Shown here piece by piece: positions 16,562 through 24,856 of a DNA stretch of 64,000 nt; positions within the stretch are counted from its first letter, which is position 1, and every line of letters starts with the position of its first letter. Made by a program: the position numbers and the translations under genes. The stretch comes from Rhodococcus rhodochrous (GTDB taxonomy: Bacteria; Actinomycetota; Actinomycetes; Mycobacteriales; Mycobacteriaceae). Below the pieces are notes generated by a model. It did no database searches, was not told the DNA's origin, and worked only from the letters and a program-made list of their open reading frames with translations. The stretch lies in the NCBI RefSeq assembly GCF_014854695.1, contig NZ_CP027557.1, forward strand, positions 744,001 through 808,000. The letters run 5' to 3'.

Positions 16562-17376
16562 ACAATCTGTATCGCGACCTCGCCCCGATTTCCGAGGCAG
16601 CATGGACCGAGATCGAGGAGGAGGCCGCGCGCACCTTCAAGCGACACGTCGCGGGGCGCACCGTGGTCGACTTCTCCGGACCGCACGGCACCGACTTCGC
16701 GGCGGTGGGTCTCGGCCGCACCCGTGAGATCGAGCCCCCGGCCGCCGGGGTGCGGGCACGCCAGCACCGCGTCGCGCCGGTCGTCGAACTGCGGGTGCCG
16801 TTCACCCTGTCGCGCGAGGAGATCGACAGCGTCGAGCGCGGTTCCCGCGACATCGACCTCGACCCCGTCAAGGAAGCGGCCCGCCAGATCGCCTTCGCCG
16901 AGGACCGCGCGATCTTCGAGGGCTACGCGGCCGCGGGTATCGAGGGCATCCGGGCGTCGTCGTCGAACCCGTCCCTGCAGCTACCCGAGGATCCCCGCGA
17001 CTTCCCGGAGATCATCAGCCAGGCGTTGTCGCAGCTGCGACTGGCGGGTGTGGGTGGCCCGTACTCGATCCTGCTCGGCGCCGACGAGTACACCAAGGTC
17101 AGCGAGACGTCCGACCACGGCTACCCGATCCGCGAACAGCTGCGCCGCCTCATCGACGGCGATCTCATCTGGGCCCCGGCGATCGACGGCGCGTTCGTGC
17201 TGACCACGCGCGGCGGCGACTACGACCTGCAGGTCGGTCAGGATCTGTCGATCGGCTACCTCTCGCACGACGCCGAGACGGTGAACCTGTACTTCCAGGA
17301 GTCGTTCACCTTCCTCGTCTACACCGGCGAGGCCTCGGTTCCGCTGGTGCCGACGACGCTCGAACTCCCGCGCTGA
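16558..17376 (+). CDS. enc: encapsulin nanocompartment shell protein (family 1)
   Basis: A 272-residue HK97-fold shell protein (linocin M18/CFP29 family). It starts MNNLYRDLAPISEAAWTEIE and shows the conserved segments TFKRHVAGRTVVDFSGPHG, RVPFTLSREEIDSVERGS and LIDGDLIWAPAIDGAFVLTTRGGDYDLQVGQDLSIGY. Family members assemble 60-subunit cages that enclose a cargo enzyme bearing a C-terminal targeting peptide; that cargo is the DypB encoded directly upstream. The GTG start lies inside the cargo stop codon. A strong stem-loop follows at 17383-17413, so the operon ends here. Confidence 0.96.
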   Translation: MNNLYRDLAPISEAAWTEIEEEAARTFKRHVAGRTVVDFSGPHGTDFAAVGLGRTREIEPPAAGVRARQHRVAPVVELRVPFTLSREEIDSVERGSRDIDLDPVKEAARQIAFAEDRAIFEGYAAAGIEGIRASSSNPSLQLPEDPRDFPEIISQALSQLRLAGVGGPYSILLGADEYTKVSETSDHGYPIREQLRRLIDGDLIWAPAIDGAFVLTTRGGDYDLQVGQDLSIGYLSHDAETVNLYFQESFTFLVYTGEASVPLVPTTLELPR

Positions 17377-17382
17377 GCCGGT

Positions 17383-17413
17383 CCCGGGGCGTCCGCGTGT
17401 GCGGCGCCCCGGG
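17383..17413 (+). terminator. stem-loop terminator after encapsulin
   Basis: CCCGGGGCG (17383-17391) pairs with CGCCCCGGG (17405-17413), and the interior CCGC-GTGT-GCGG adds 4 more pairs after one bulged T. It begins 7 bp after the encapsulin stop codon. There is no T-run, as is usual for high-GC actinomycete terminators. It could also serve the convergent MarR gene. Confidence 0.7.
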
Positions 17414-17524
17414 CCACCGACCGTCCGGCCGGATCACGACGGCACCGGCGCGGGTTTTCCACGATCGTCCTGCTGTGCTGGGTGGCCTTCCGCCGCCGTC
17501 GCGGTTGCGGCAGCTACCGATCTG

Positions 17525-18004
17525 TCAGAGTGCTCCGGCCTTCAACGCCGCCGCGTTGACGCGGACGAGCGCGGCGTGCAGGTCCTGGAGTTCGTCGAGC
17601 CCGACACCGAGGGCATCGACGACCTGTCCCGGCACCGACTCGGCCTCGGCACGCAGCGCCCGTCCGGCGTCGGTGAGTTCGAGGACGAGTTGCCGTTCGT
17701 CGGCCACGCTGCGTGCGCGGGTGATCAGGCCCAGCGCCTCGAGTCGCTTGAGCAGCGGAGACAGCGTGGGGGAGTCGAGCTGGAGCAACTGCCCCACCTC
17801 CTTGCTCGTCAGCGGCGAGCGTTCCCACAGGGCGAGCATCACCAGGTACTGCGGGTGGGTCAGGCCCAGCCTGTCGAGGATCGGTCGATAGACCGCGAGC
17901 ACGGCGCGGTTCGCCACGGCGAGCGCGAAACACACCTGCCGCTCCAGCGCGAGAGGATCATCGCCGGAAGCGGGGAGGTGGGTGGCCGGGGACTCGACGC
18001 TCAT
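17525..18004 (-). CDS. OhrR-like MarR-family peroxide/thiol sensor
   Basis: A 159-residue MarR winged-helix regulator. Cys25 in LERQVCFALAVANRAV matches the reactive cysteine context of organic-hydroperoxide regulators (LCFALYAAS type), and LGLTHPQYLVMLALWE follows as in OhrR. The wing is RSVADERQLVLELTDAGRAL. Oxidation of Cys25 should release DNA. No ohr peroxiredoxin gene is adjacent; the neighbours are the DypB/encapsulin operon (convergent) and a cutinase-like gene. A palindrome at 18014-18028, 10 bp upstream of the ATG, is the likely autoregulatory operator. Confidence 0.8.
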   Translation of the reverse strand: MSVESPATHLPASGDDPLALERQVCFALAVANRAVLAVYRPILDRLGLTHPQYLVMLALWERSPLTSKEVGQLLQLDSPTLSPLLKRLEALGLITRARSVADERQLVLELTDAGRALRAEAESVPGQVVDALGVGLDELQDLHAALVRVNAAALKAGAL

Positions 18005-18013
18005 GAACCGACG

Positions 18014-18028
18014 ATACCGAACCGGTAT
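18014..18028. promoter_or_regulatory. palindrome at the OhrR-like gene start, candidate operator
   Basis: ATACCG (18014-18019), a 3-nt spacer and CGGTAT (18023-18028) form a perfect inverted repeat 10 bp upstream of the ATG at 18004. The position would block transcription initiation of the regulator's own gene. Confidence 0.45.
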
Positions 18029-18062
18029 GCCCCGGCCCGGGCTCTCCCTGGTGCGACGATCC

Positions 18063-18812
18063 TCACGGGTCGTAGTCGGGATAGGTCGTGTGCAGCCTCA
18101 GGTAGCCGGTGACGTTCTCGCGCAACCACCCTTCGCTCTCCTCCGGCGTCACGCCGTCGCAGACCGCGTCGCCCTCGATGCAGATCCGTTCGACGGCGAT
18201 CGTGCCGAAGTCGTCGCGACCACCGCCGAGCGTGATGCCCGGGACGACCTCGCCCGGGAACAGCGTTTCGACTCCCCGGGTGTCGCGCGGGTCGGAGTAC
18301 AGCACACCGCTGATCCGCTCCGGCGGCACCGAACCGTCGGCCGCGATCTCGGCGAGGACGTCGCCGGCGATCGACGCGCCCTGCGAGTAACCGAGGACGA
18401 CGAGCTCGCTGTCGGGGCACGAACCGTGCCGGACAGTGATCGTCTCGCGCAGGCGCTGGTGCCCGATCCTCTTGGACTCGTCGTAGGCGAGACGCCCCGA
18501 CCCCTCGCTCGACCCGGACTCGGGCACCGGAACCACGACGGCGGGATAGCGGATGTGCTCGACCACCGTGCCGGGCGCCGCGTATCGCGCCGAGATCTTC
18601 GCGAGGGGCGAGTCGGGATCGATCGAATCCGGGGTGTCGAGGTTGCGGGTTCCGTCGACCGCGATGACGAACCGCTCCGGGCACGGGCGGAAGGTCTCCG
18701 CGCCGGCGGTGGACGCGGTGCCGGCAGTGGCAGCGGCGGCGACAGGTCCGGTCAGGCCGAGGGCGAGGCCTGCGATGATCGCCAGGGCACGACGGCAAGC
18801 GAAGTCGGACAT
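18063..18812 (-). CDS. secreted cutinase-like serine hydrolase
   Basis: A 249-residue exported alpha/beta hydrolase. The N-terminus has a signal peptide (RRALAIIAGLALGLTGPVAAAATA). The nucleophile motif is GYSQG in LVVLGYSQGASIAGDVL, as in cutinases and PE-PPE-type esterases, followed by YSDPRDTRG. A likely catalytic His sits near the C-terminus (LRLHTTYPDYDP), and several cysteines suit a disulfide-stabilised secreted fold. It probably hydrolyses ester bonds of polyesters, lipids or cell-wall esters outside the cell. ATG 18812 follows AGGAGA at good spacing and is preferred over the in-frame codon at 18839. The next 147 bp upstream hold only a promoter-like region and the palindrome CCGAACGTTCGG at 18931. 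Confidence 0.75.
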   Translation of the reverse strand: MSDFACRRALAIIAGLALGLTGPVAAAATAGTASTAGAETFRPCPERFVIAVDGTRNLDTPDSIDPDSPLAKISARYAAPGTVVEHIRYPAVVVPVPESGSSEGSGRLAYDESKRIGHQRLRETITVRHGSCPDSELVVLGYSQGASIAGDVLAEIAADGSVPPERISGVLYSDPRDTRGVETLFPGEVVPGITLGGGRDDFGTIAVERICIEGDAVCDGVTPEESEGWLRENVTGYLRLHTTYPDYDP

Positions 18813-18959
18813 GCAGTCTCCTGTGATCGATCCCGACACCGATGACTACCGCACGAGAATATCGTCCGATTTGACGTATTTCTCGTCGGAGAACCGCTAC
18901 TTCGAGTGTAGTTGGTTACAAAGTCACAGACCGAACGTTCGGAATTCGAGGGCGATCGG

Positions 18960-19622
18960 TCAGGAGAGTCCGGTGCTCCGCAGGGTGATGTTGAGGCGCC
19001 CCGCGGTGAGTCCGCAGCGGGCGCTGCCGGTGTCCGGATACACGACCGGCACCCCGTGATACGCGAATCGCGACGGCCCACCGAAGACGAACAGGTCGCC
19101 GGATTCGAGACGCACGTCGGTGTAGGGCCGGCCGCGCGACTCGGTGTTGCCGAACCGGAACAGGCAGGCATCCCCGAGGCTGAGCGACACGATCGGCGCG
19201 CTCACCCGCTCGTCCTTGTCCTGGTGCATGCCCATCCGCGCGTCGCGGTCGTAGAAGTTGATCAGCGCGGTGTCGGGCTCGTACCTGTTCCCGGCCGCCG
19301 GATCGTCGTAGGCATCGGCGACGGCACGTCGCCCGAGTTCGACGAGCCGGTCGGGTAGCGGTGGAACGGGAGCCTCGTCGACGTCGATCGCGGTGCGGGT
19401 GTAGCGGTACGGCGACCAGTGCCATCCGAGGCACACCGTGCTCACCGACATCCGTCCGCCACCCGGCAGCAGGGTGTGCCGCATCGGCGCCGGTGGGCGC
19501 GCCCATTCACGACACAGCTCGACGAGCTCGCGCTGTTCGTCCGGGCCGAGCCAGTCGGGCACGTGCACGGCGCCCGGCGCGATCTCGCGTCGCGGACGGG
19601 AGACGGAGAACAATTCGTCCAT
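18960..19622 (-). CDS. alkB: AlkB-like alkylated-DNA repair dioxygenase
   Basis: A 220-residue 2-oxoglutarate/Fe(II) dioxygenase. Metal ligands are His133 and Asp135 (MGMHQDKDE) and His189 (FAYHGV). The 2-oxoglutarate arginine is in RLNITLR (Arg209/Arg215). The nucleotide-flipping region resembles AlkB (YRYTRTAIDVDEAPVPPLP, then NFYDRDARMGMHQDKDE). AlkB removes 1-methyladenine and 3-methylcytosine lesions by oxidative demethylation. The ATG at 19622 is preceded by GGAGGT at slightly long spacing. It is divergent from the SDR gene; no ada gene is adjacent. Confidence 0.88.
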   Translation of the reverse strand: MDELFSVSRPRREIAPGAVHVPDWLGPDEQRELVELCREWARPPAPMRHTLLPGGGRMSVSTVCLGWHWSPYRYTRTAIDVDEAPVPPLPDRLVELGRRAVADAYDDPAAGNRYEPDTALINFYDRDARMGMHQDKDERVSAPIVSLSLGDACLFRFGNTESRGRPYTDVRLESGDLFVFGGPSRFAYHGVPVVYPDTGSARCGLTAGRLNITLRSTGLS

Positions 19623-19741
19623 CCGGGTGCTCGACCTCCGTGCGTGTGGGCGGTACCTACAGCCGGTGATACGTGTAGACAGGTTCCGTACCAACTGTGC
19701 CGCACGGGACGGCACTGCGATTCGACGGGGAGGTATCAGCG

Positions 19742-20572
19742 ATGAAGGTCGAAGGCAGAGTGGCCGTCGTGACCGGCGGGGGCGGCGGAATCGGCGGCGC
19801 CATCGCTGCCGGCCTCGTCGAGCGAGGTGCACGAGTGGTGGTCGCCGACCTCGACGAACACGCGGCGCAGCGCGTCGTCACGGCGCTCCGGGAGAAGACC
19901 CCGGGCAGCGCCGTCGCGGTGGCGGCGGACGTCTCCGACGACGAACACATCCGCGGGCTCGTCGAGCGCGCCGAAGCGGAGTTCGGTCCCGTGGACCTGT
20001 ACTTCGCCAATGCGGGTGTCACCGGTGTGCCCGGACTGGAGATCGAGGACTCGGTCTGGGAACAGTCCTTCGACGTCAACCTGCGCGCACACATCCGTGC
20101 GGCGCGACTGCTGGTACCCCGATGGGTCGAACGCGGCGAGGGCTATTTCGTCAGCACGGCGTCGGCGGCCGGCCTGCTCACACAGATCGGCTCGGCCACC
20201 TACTCGGTCACCAAGCACGCGGCCGTCGGTTTCGCCGAGTGGCTGTCGGTGACCTACGGCGACAAAGGTGTGAGGGTGAGCTGCCTGTGCCCGATGGGCG
20301 TCAACACACCTCTGCTGTACTCGGGGGACGCATCCGGGCACGCGCTCGGTGAACTCGCCACCCGGGCCGTCACGACCGCCGGTGCGGTGCTCGAACCCGC
20401 GGACGTCGCGGAGACGGTGTTCGCCGCGATGGAGGAGGAGCATTTCCTGATCCTTCCGCACCCGGAGGTCCTCGAGATGTACCGGAACAAGGGCGCCGAC
20501 TACGACCGGTGGTTGCGCGGCATGCGTCGCTATCGTCAGGCCCTCGAGGAGTCGACTCCCACCGATTCGTGA
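19742..20572 (+). CDS. short-chain dehydrogenase/reductase
   Basis: A 276-residue classical SDR. The NAD(P)-binding motif is TGGGGGIGG (11-19), NANAG-type strand FANAG follows, the catalytic Ser is in STASAAG and the YxxxK motif is YSVTKHA. Asp in VVADLDE after the second strand suggests NAD rather than NADP. The substrate is unknown. ATG 19742 follows GGGGAGG at proper spacing, favoured over the in-frame codon at 19697. The lactonase gene begins 43 bp later with its own -10 box. Confidence 0.85.
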   Translation: MKVEGRVAVVTGGGGGIGGAIAAGLVERGARVVVADLDEHAAQRVVTALREKTPGSAVAVAADVSDDEHIRGLVERAEAEFGPVDLYFANAGVTGVPGLEIEDSVWEQSFDVNLRAHIRAARLLVPRWVERGEGYFVSTASAAGLLTQIGSATYSVTKHAAVGFAEWLSVTYGDKGVRVSCLCPMGVNTPLLYSGDASGHALGELATRAVTTAGAVLEPADVAETVFAAMEEEHFLILPHPEVLEMYRNKGADYDRWLRGMRRYRQALEESTPTDS

Positions 20573-20601
20573 AATCGGTGCCCCTGCCGCCGGTGGTGTC
20601 C

Positions 20602-20607
20602 TAACGT
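20602..20607 (+). promoter_or_regulatory. -10 box (TAACGT) before the lactonase gene
   Basis: TAACGT ends 8 nt before ATG 20616, and no ribosome site is visible, so the transcript is probably leaderless. Confidence 0.4.
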
Positions 20608-20615
20608 CACCGGTC

Positions 20616-21587
20616 ATGACATCCGTCGACACCGTTCGCGGCCCTCTCGACACGGGTCGTCTGGGCAGAGTCCTCATGCACGAGCACGTCTTCGTACTCG
20701 GCGAGGAGATCCGCACCAACTTTCCCGACTACCCGAGCCCATGGGACGAGGACGAACGCGTCGACGACGCGGTCGCGAAGTTGAGCGCGTTGTCGGAGCG
20801 CGGCATCGACACGATCGTCGATCCCACGGTGGTCGGTCTCGGCCGGTACATCCCGCGCATCCAGCGCGTCGCCGAACGGGTGGACATCTCCATCGTCGTC
20901 GCGACCGGTCTGTACACCTACAACGACCTGCCGTTCCAGTTCCACAACGTCGGACCGGGGCTTCTGGTGGACGGACCGGAGCCGCTCACCGAACTGTTCG
21001 TGAAGGACATCCGCGAGGGCATCGCCGGCACGGGGGTGCGTGCCGGAATGCTCAAGTGCGCCATCGAGCTTCCGGGACTCACGCCGGGGGTCGAGCGCGT
21101 GATGCGAGCGGTAGGGCAGGCGCACGTCGAGACCGGCGTGCCGATCACGGTGCACACCAACCCGCACACCGGGTCGGGGGAGGTGGCACAACGCGTGCTC
21201 GCGGAGGAAGGTGCCGACCTCACCAAGGTGGTGATCGGGCACAGCGGTGATTCGACCGATCTGGACTACCTGCGTCGCATCGCCGACGCCGGTTCGATTC
21301 TCGGGATGGACCGCTTCGGCCTCGACCTGCTGTTGCCGTTCGAGCAGCGCGTCGACACGGTGGTCGCGCTCGTGGAGGCCGGTTACAGCGAGCGCATGGT
21401 GCTCTCGCACGATGCGTCGTGCTTCATCGACTGGTTCCCGCACGACGTGAAGCAGGCCGCCGTGCCCAACTGGAACTACAACCACATCAGCGACGAGGTA
21501 CTGCCGGCCCTGCGCGAACGGGGCGTGACCGACGAGCAGATCACCACGATGCTCGTGGACAATCCGCGGCGGATCTTCGAACGCTGA
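20616..21587 (+). CDS. phosphotriesterase-family lactonase, QsdA-like
   Basis: A 323-residue binuclear-metal TIM-barrel hydrolase. Metal ligands match the phosphotriesterase family: HxH (His22, His24 in MHEHVF), a carbamylated-lysine candidate Lys147 (GMLKCAI), His180 (ITVHTNPH), His209 (VVIGHSGD) and Asp266 (LSHDASC). The body resembles QsdA of Rhodococcus erythropolis, which opens N-acyl-homoserine lactones, and more distantly mycobacterial PPH-type lactonases. Lactone hydrolysis is therefore likely and quorum quenching possible; the true substrate is not proven by sequence. It stands 43 bp after the SDR gene. Confidence 0.85.
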   Translation: MTSVDTVRGPLDTGRLGRVLMHEHVFVLGEEIRTNFPDYPSPWDEDERVDDAVAKLSALSERGIDTIVDPTVVGLGRYIPRIQRVAERVDISIVVATGLYTYNDLPFQFHNVGPGLLVDGPEPLTELFVKDIREGIAGTGVRAGMLKCAIELPGLTPGVERVMRAVGQAHVETGVPITVHTNPHTGSGEVAQRVLAEEGADLTKVVIGHSGDSTDLDYLRRIADAGSILGMDRFGLDLLLPFEQRVDTVVALVEAGYSERMVLSHDASCFIDWFPHDVKQAAVPNWNYNHISDEVLPALRERGVTDEQITTMLVDNPRRIFER

Positions 21588-21623
21588 AACGACGCAGGCC
21601 GCGTCGGGCAGCGCCCGGGACAC

Positions 21624-22343
21624 TCAGGCGGCATCGTGCAGCACCAGGCCGAGGGTGCGACGCAGGCCCGAACGGACGGTGCTCACGCCGTGCCGGACCG
21701 GCGCCCGCGACCATCCACGCGCCGAGCGGATCGGTCGGTCGCGGGTGGTGAAGATCAGGGCGTGGCCTCGCTCGAGCACGGTGACGGTGCCCCGCGACTG
21801 CGCGCGGGGTCGTTGTTCGACCAGCAGGAACTCGCCGCCGGTGTAGTCGACGCCCGCCCGGTCGAGCCCGATCACGACCTGCAGTGGGAACACGAGGTCG
21901 CCGTAGAGATCGCGGTGCAGGGCGTTCCAGTCGCCGGTGGTGTAGCGCAGCATCAGCGGGGTGGGGTCGGTCTGGCCGGCCGCGTGGCACATGTCGAGCC
22001 AGTCGTCGAAGTCGTCGGGCCAGGGTGCCGGATCGCCGAGGCGTTCGGCCCACGAGCGCGCGACGGCGAGCAGCTGCCGGTAGAACGCCGAGCGCAGGTG
22101 TGCGACGGCGTCGGGGACGGGTGAGCCGAAGTACTTGTAGGTGCCGTGTCCGTACCGGTAGCGGCTCATGTCGACCGTGGTGCGAAAGCGGGCGTCGTCG
22201 TTCCACAGGGCCGCGAGCTCGGCGCATTCGTCGTCGCTCAGCAGCGGCCCGGTGAGGACACAGCCGTTCTCGTCGAGCTCGCTCGTCGACTCGGGCAGGT
22301 TCAGTGCGTCGACGCGTGACTGCAGGCTGTCGATGGTCTTCAC
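21624..22343 (-). CDS. 2-oxoglutarate/Fe(II)-dependent dioxygenase
   Basis: A 239-residue non-heme iron hydroxylase-type protein. The facial triad is His143-x-Asp145 (LHRDLYGDLVFPLQ) and His218 (VRHGVS), and the 2-oxoglutarate arginine is Arg229 (LRRTLGLVLHDAA). GGEFLLVEQRPRAQSR is typical of bacterial prolyl-hydroxylase-like 2OG oxygenases. The substrate is unknown. The GTG start at 22343 is preceded by GAGGAGA. It lies near, but is not operonic with, the NRPS locus, so involvement in side-chain hydroxylation of the siderophore is speculation only. Confidence 0.82.
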   Translation of the reverse strand: MKTIDSLQSRVDALNLPESTSELDENGCVLTGPLLSDDECAELAALWNDDARFRTTVDMSRYRYGHGTYKYFGSPVPDAVAHLRSAFYRQLLAVARSWAERLGDPAPWPDDFDDWLDMCHAAGQTDPTPLMLRYTTGDWNALHRDLYGDLVFPLQVVIGLDRAGVDYTGGEFLLVEQRPRAQSRGTVTVLERGHALIFTTRDRPIRSARGWSRAPVRHGVSTVRSGLRRTLGLVLHDAA

Positions 22344-22439
22344 AGGGCTCTCCTCGATCGGGCGGGCAACATGGGCACAGGCCCTCGTAGGGAAGACGTC
22401 GCCGCCGTCGGGAATGTGAGTACCCGGAACCGGAAAGGA

Positions 22440-22868
22440 TCAGCGCGGCCGGTCGTCGACGAGTTTGTGCAGCAGATCGGACAGTCGTGCGCGTTCGTCG
22501 GTGTCGAGCCGGTCGAACATCTCGACGGCGTCGGCATCGCGGGCCGAGGCCAGCTCGGCCCGGATCCTGCGGCCCTCGTCGGTCAGCCGTACGCAGACCG
22601 CGCGCCGGTCGGCGGGATCGGGGAGTCGCTCGGTCAGGCCCCGCGTCTCGAGGCGATCGACGACCTCGGTGGCCGAGCGGGGGACGATGCGCAGTTCCTT
22701 GGCCACGACGCCGAGGCGGATCGGGTCGTCGGCGCGTCCGATGACGTCGAGCGCCCGGTACTCGTGGGGTGACAATCCCCACGGCTGGAGGAGGTCGTGC
22801 CAGCGTCGGCGCAGCGTACGCGTGGTGGTGAGGAGCAGATCGCGCAGTGCGACGGGTGAATCCGACAT
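22440..22868 (-). CDS. MarR-family regulator of the divergent ABC exporter
   Basis: A 142-residue winged-helix regulator: GLSPHEYRALDVIGRADDPIRLGVVAKELRIVPRSATEVVDRLETRGL, then the wing LPDPADRRAVCVRLTDEGRRI. ATG 22868 is chosen because a -10-like TAGTGT lies exactly 7 nt upstream, whereas the GTG at 22877 overlaps that box. The gene is divergent from an ABC exporter across 89 bp that contain a 23-bp palindromic element, the usual setting for a MarR repressor sensing a compound that its target exports. Confidence 0.86.
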   Translation of the reverse strand: MSDSPVALRDLLLTTTRTLRRRWHDLLQPWGLSPHEYRALDVIGRADDPIRLGVVAKELRIVPRSATEVVDRLETRGLTERLPDPADRRAVCVRLTDEGRRIRAELASARDADAVEMFDRLDTDERARLSDLLHKLVDDRPR

Positions 22869-22875
22869 AGTGGTC

Positions 22876-22881
22876 ACACTA
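22876..22881 (-). promoter_or_regulatory. -10 box (TAGTGT) of the leaderless MarR gene
   Basis: On the minus strand TAGTGT ends 7 nt before ATG 22868. It fixes the start choice and places the palindrome at 22893-22915 across the -35 region. Confidence 0.45.
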
Positions 22882-22892
22882 CCTCACTTGAC

Positions 22893-22915
22893 GGTTGCCA
22901 CTCAATGAGGCAACC
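22893..22915. promoter_or_regulatory. candidate MarR operator between the MarR and ABC exporter genes
   Basis: GGTTGCC (22893-22899) and GGCAACC (22909-22915) are perfect 7-bp arms. The spacer contains a second small palindrome, CTCAATGAG. Outside the arms ACTTGA and TCAATAAGT extend the symmetry imperfectly. It sits 42 bp before the ABC exporter ATG and 24 bp before the MarR ATG, suitable for co-repression of both. Confidence 0.6.
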
Positions 22916-22957
22916 TCAATAAGTACGGAACACGAACCACGAATCGAGGTGGCGCAC

Positions 22958-24856
22958 ATGATGCAGCCCCCACCCACACTCGGCGGCAAGCCGGGCAGCC
23001 GCGGCAGGATCGACAAGAAGGATCTCGAACAGCTCCGCGAAGCCCCGGTGAGCCTGCGCCGTATCGGCGCCCTCTTCGCGCCCCACCGGTGGAAGATCAC
23101 CCTCGTCGTCGCACTCATCATCGCCTCGTCGGTGATCTCCCTCGCGACCCCCTTCCTCGTCCGCGCCGTCATCGACGACGCCATCCCGCACCAGAACGTG
23201 AGCCTGCTGCTGTGGGCGGTCGGCGGCATGCTGGCCGTCACCGTCGCGAGCTCGCTCCTGTCCGTCGTCCAGACCTGGATCTCCACGACCGTCGGCCAGA
23301 ACGTCATGCACGGTCTGCGCACCCGGGTCTTCTCCCACCTGCAGCGACAGTCGTTGAACTTCTTCACCCGCACCCGCGGCGGTGAGATCCAGTCGCGGCT
23401 GACCAACGACATCGGCGGCATGCAGTCCGTGGTCACCAACACCGCGACCTCGCTGGCGTCCAACGTCACCACCGTCGTCGGCACGGCGATCGCCATGGCG
23501 GTCCTCAGCTGGCGACTGGCCCTGCTCTCCCTGATCGTGCTCCCGCCGGCCATCTGGCTCACACGCCGGGTCGCACTCATGCGCCGCGCCGTCACCGCCC
23601 GTCAGCAGCGGCGCCTCGCCGACATGCAGTCGCAGATCGACGAAGGACTGTCGGTCAGCGGTGTGCTGCTCGTCAAGACGCTGGGCACCGGCCCGGCACT
23701 GTCCGACAAGTTCGCCCGCACGTCGGAGGAACTCGCCGATCTCGAGGTGCACGCGCAGTTGTCCGGCCGCTGGCGCATGGCCACGATGAACATCGTCTTC
23801 GCGGCGATCCCCGCGGTCCTCTATCTCGTCGCAGGTCTGCCGGCCACCTCGGGCGGCATGACGATCGGCACCCTGGTGGCCTTCACCGGCCTGCAGGGCG
23901 CGCTGTTCCGGCCGCTGATGAGCCTGCTCGACGTCGGTGTCTCCGTCACCAGTTCGCTGGCCCTGTTCAGCCGCATCTTCGAATACCTCGACCTTCCCGT
24001 CGACATCGACGACCCGCGCGATCCGGTGCCCGTCGACCCGACGACCGTCGCCGGCCGGGTGCGGTTCGAGAACGTGAGCTTCCGCTACGAAGGAGCGCAC
24101 CGCAACGCGCTCGACGGGATCGACCTCGACGTCCCGGCAGGAGCGCAGGTCGCGCTCGTCGGCGAGACCGGCTCGGGCAAGACCACGCTCGGCTCGCTCG
24201 TCGCACGACTGTACGACCCGGTCGAGGGACGCGTGAGCATCGACGGCGTCGACCTGCGCGACATGCGGCTCGCCGATCTCGCCGGACTGGTCGGCGTGGT
24301 TTCGCAGGAGACCTACCTCCTCCACGCGACCGTCCGGGAGAACCTGCGCTACGCGAAGCCGGACGCGACCGACGACGAGATCGAGGCCGCGGCTCGCGCC
24401 GCGCACATCCACGACCTGATCGTCTCGCTGCCGGACGGCTACGACACCGTCGTCGGCGCCCGCGGACACCGCTTCTCGGGTGGCGAGAAACAGCGACTGG
24501 CGATCGCACGCACGCTCCTGCGCGACCCGCGTGTCCTCGTGCTCGACGAGGCGACCAGCGCCCTCGACAACGACACCGAGCACGCCGTGCAGCAGGCCCT
24601 CGACGCCGCGCGCAGCGGACGCACGACCATCACCATCGCGCACCGGCTCTCGACCGTGCGGAACGCCGACGAGATCGTGGTCCTCGATCGGGGCCGTATC
24701 GTCGAACGCGGAACGCACGACGACCTCGTCGCCCGCGGTGGCCGCTACGCAACCCTCGCCGCTCGTGCCGAGCGAGGCGAGGCCATCCCGTCGTCGCGGA
24801 GCGAGATCAGTCCTTCAGAGTGGCCGCGAGAGCGCGCCGCAGTTCGTTCCGGCTGA
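22958..24856 (+). CDS. ABC exporter, fused membrane and ATPase domains
   Basis: A 632-residue half-transporter that should work as a dimer. The six-helix membrane domain covers about residues 45-340 ([30 protein letters not shown] at its start). The nucleotide-binding domain has Walker [10 protein letters not shown], signature [13 protein letters not shown], Walker [13 protein letters not shown] and the H-loop TIAHRLS. The architecture is MsbA/LmrA-like multidrug or lipid export. ATG 22958 follows GAGGTGG; the frame opening at 22895 would run through the operator. Its 3' end overlaps the convergent DHB ligase gene by 50 bp. Siderophore export is possible by location, but regulation by MarR rather than an iron box argues for a separate drug-efflux role. 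Confidence 0.9.
   Translation: MMQPPPTLGGKPGSRGRIDKKDLEQLREAPVSLRRIGALFAPHRWKITLVVALIIASSVISLATPFLVRAVIDDAIPHQNVSLLLWAVGGMLAVTVASSLLSVVQTWISTTVGQNVMHGLRTRVFSHLQRQSLNFFTRTRGGEIQSRLTNDIGGMQSVVTNTATSLASNVTTVVGTAIAMAVLSWRLALLSLIVLPPAIWLTRRVALMRRAVTARQQRRLADMQSQIDEGLSVSGVLLVKTLGTGPALSDKFARTSEELADLEVHAQLSGRWRMATMNIVFAAIPAVLYLVAGLPATSGGMTIGTLVAFTGLQGALFRPLMSLLDVGVSVTSSLALFSRIFEYLDLPVDIDDPRDPVPVDPTTVAGRVRFENVSFRYEGAHRNALDGIDLDVPAGAQVALVGETGSGKTTLGSLVARLYDPVEGRVSIDGVDLRDMRLADLAGLVGVVSQETYLLHATVRENLRYAKPDATDDEIEAAARAAHIHDLIVSLPDGYDTVVGARGHRFSGGEKQRLAIARTLLRDPRVLVLDEATSALDNDTEHAVQQALDAARSGRTTITIAHRLSTVRNADEIVVLDRGRIVERGTHDDLVARGGRYATLAARAERGEAIPSSRSEISPSEWPRERAAVRSG

Noticed and set aside
18931-18942. 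CCGAACGTTCGG palindrome considered as an SOS (LexA) box near alkB
   Set aside because: The actinobacterial SOS box needs a 4-nt spacer between the half-sites, and this one has none; it also lies downstream of alkB.
21624-22343. 2OG-Fe(II) oxygenase considered as a siderophore tailoring enzyme
   Set aside because: It is separated from the NRPS locus by the MarR/ABC pair, has no iron box and shows no amino-acid beta-hydroxylase signature.
22958-24856. ABC exporter considered as part of the siderophore operon
   Set aside because: It is convergent with the DHB ligase gene, has a MarR-type operator instead of an iron box, and an EntS-like exporter already sits in the locus.
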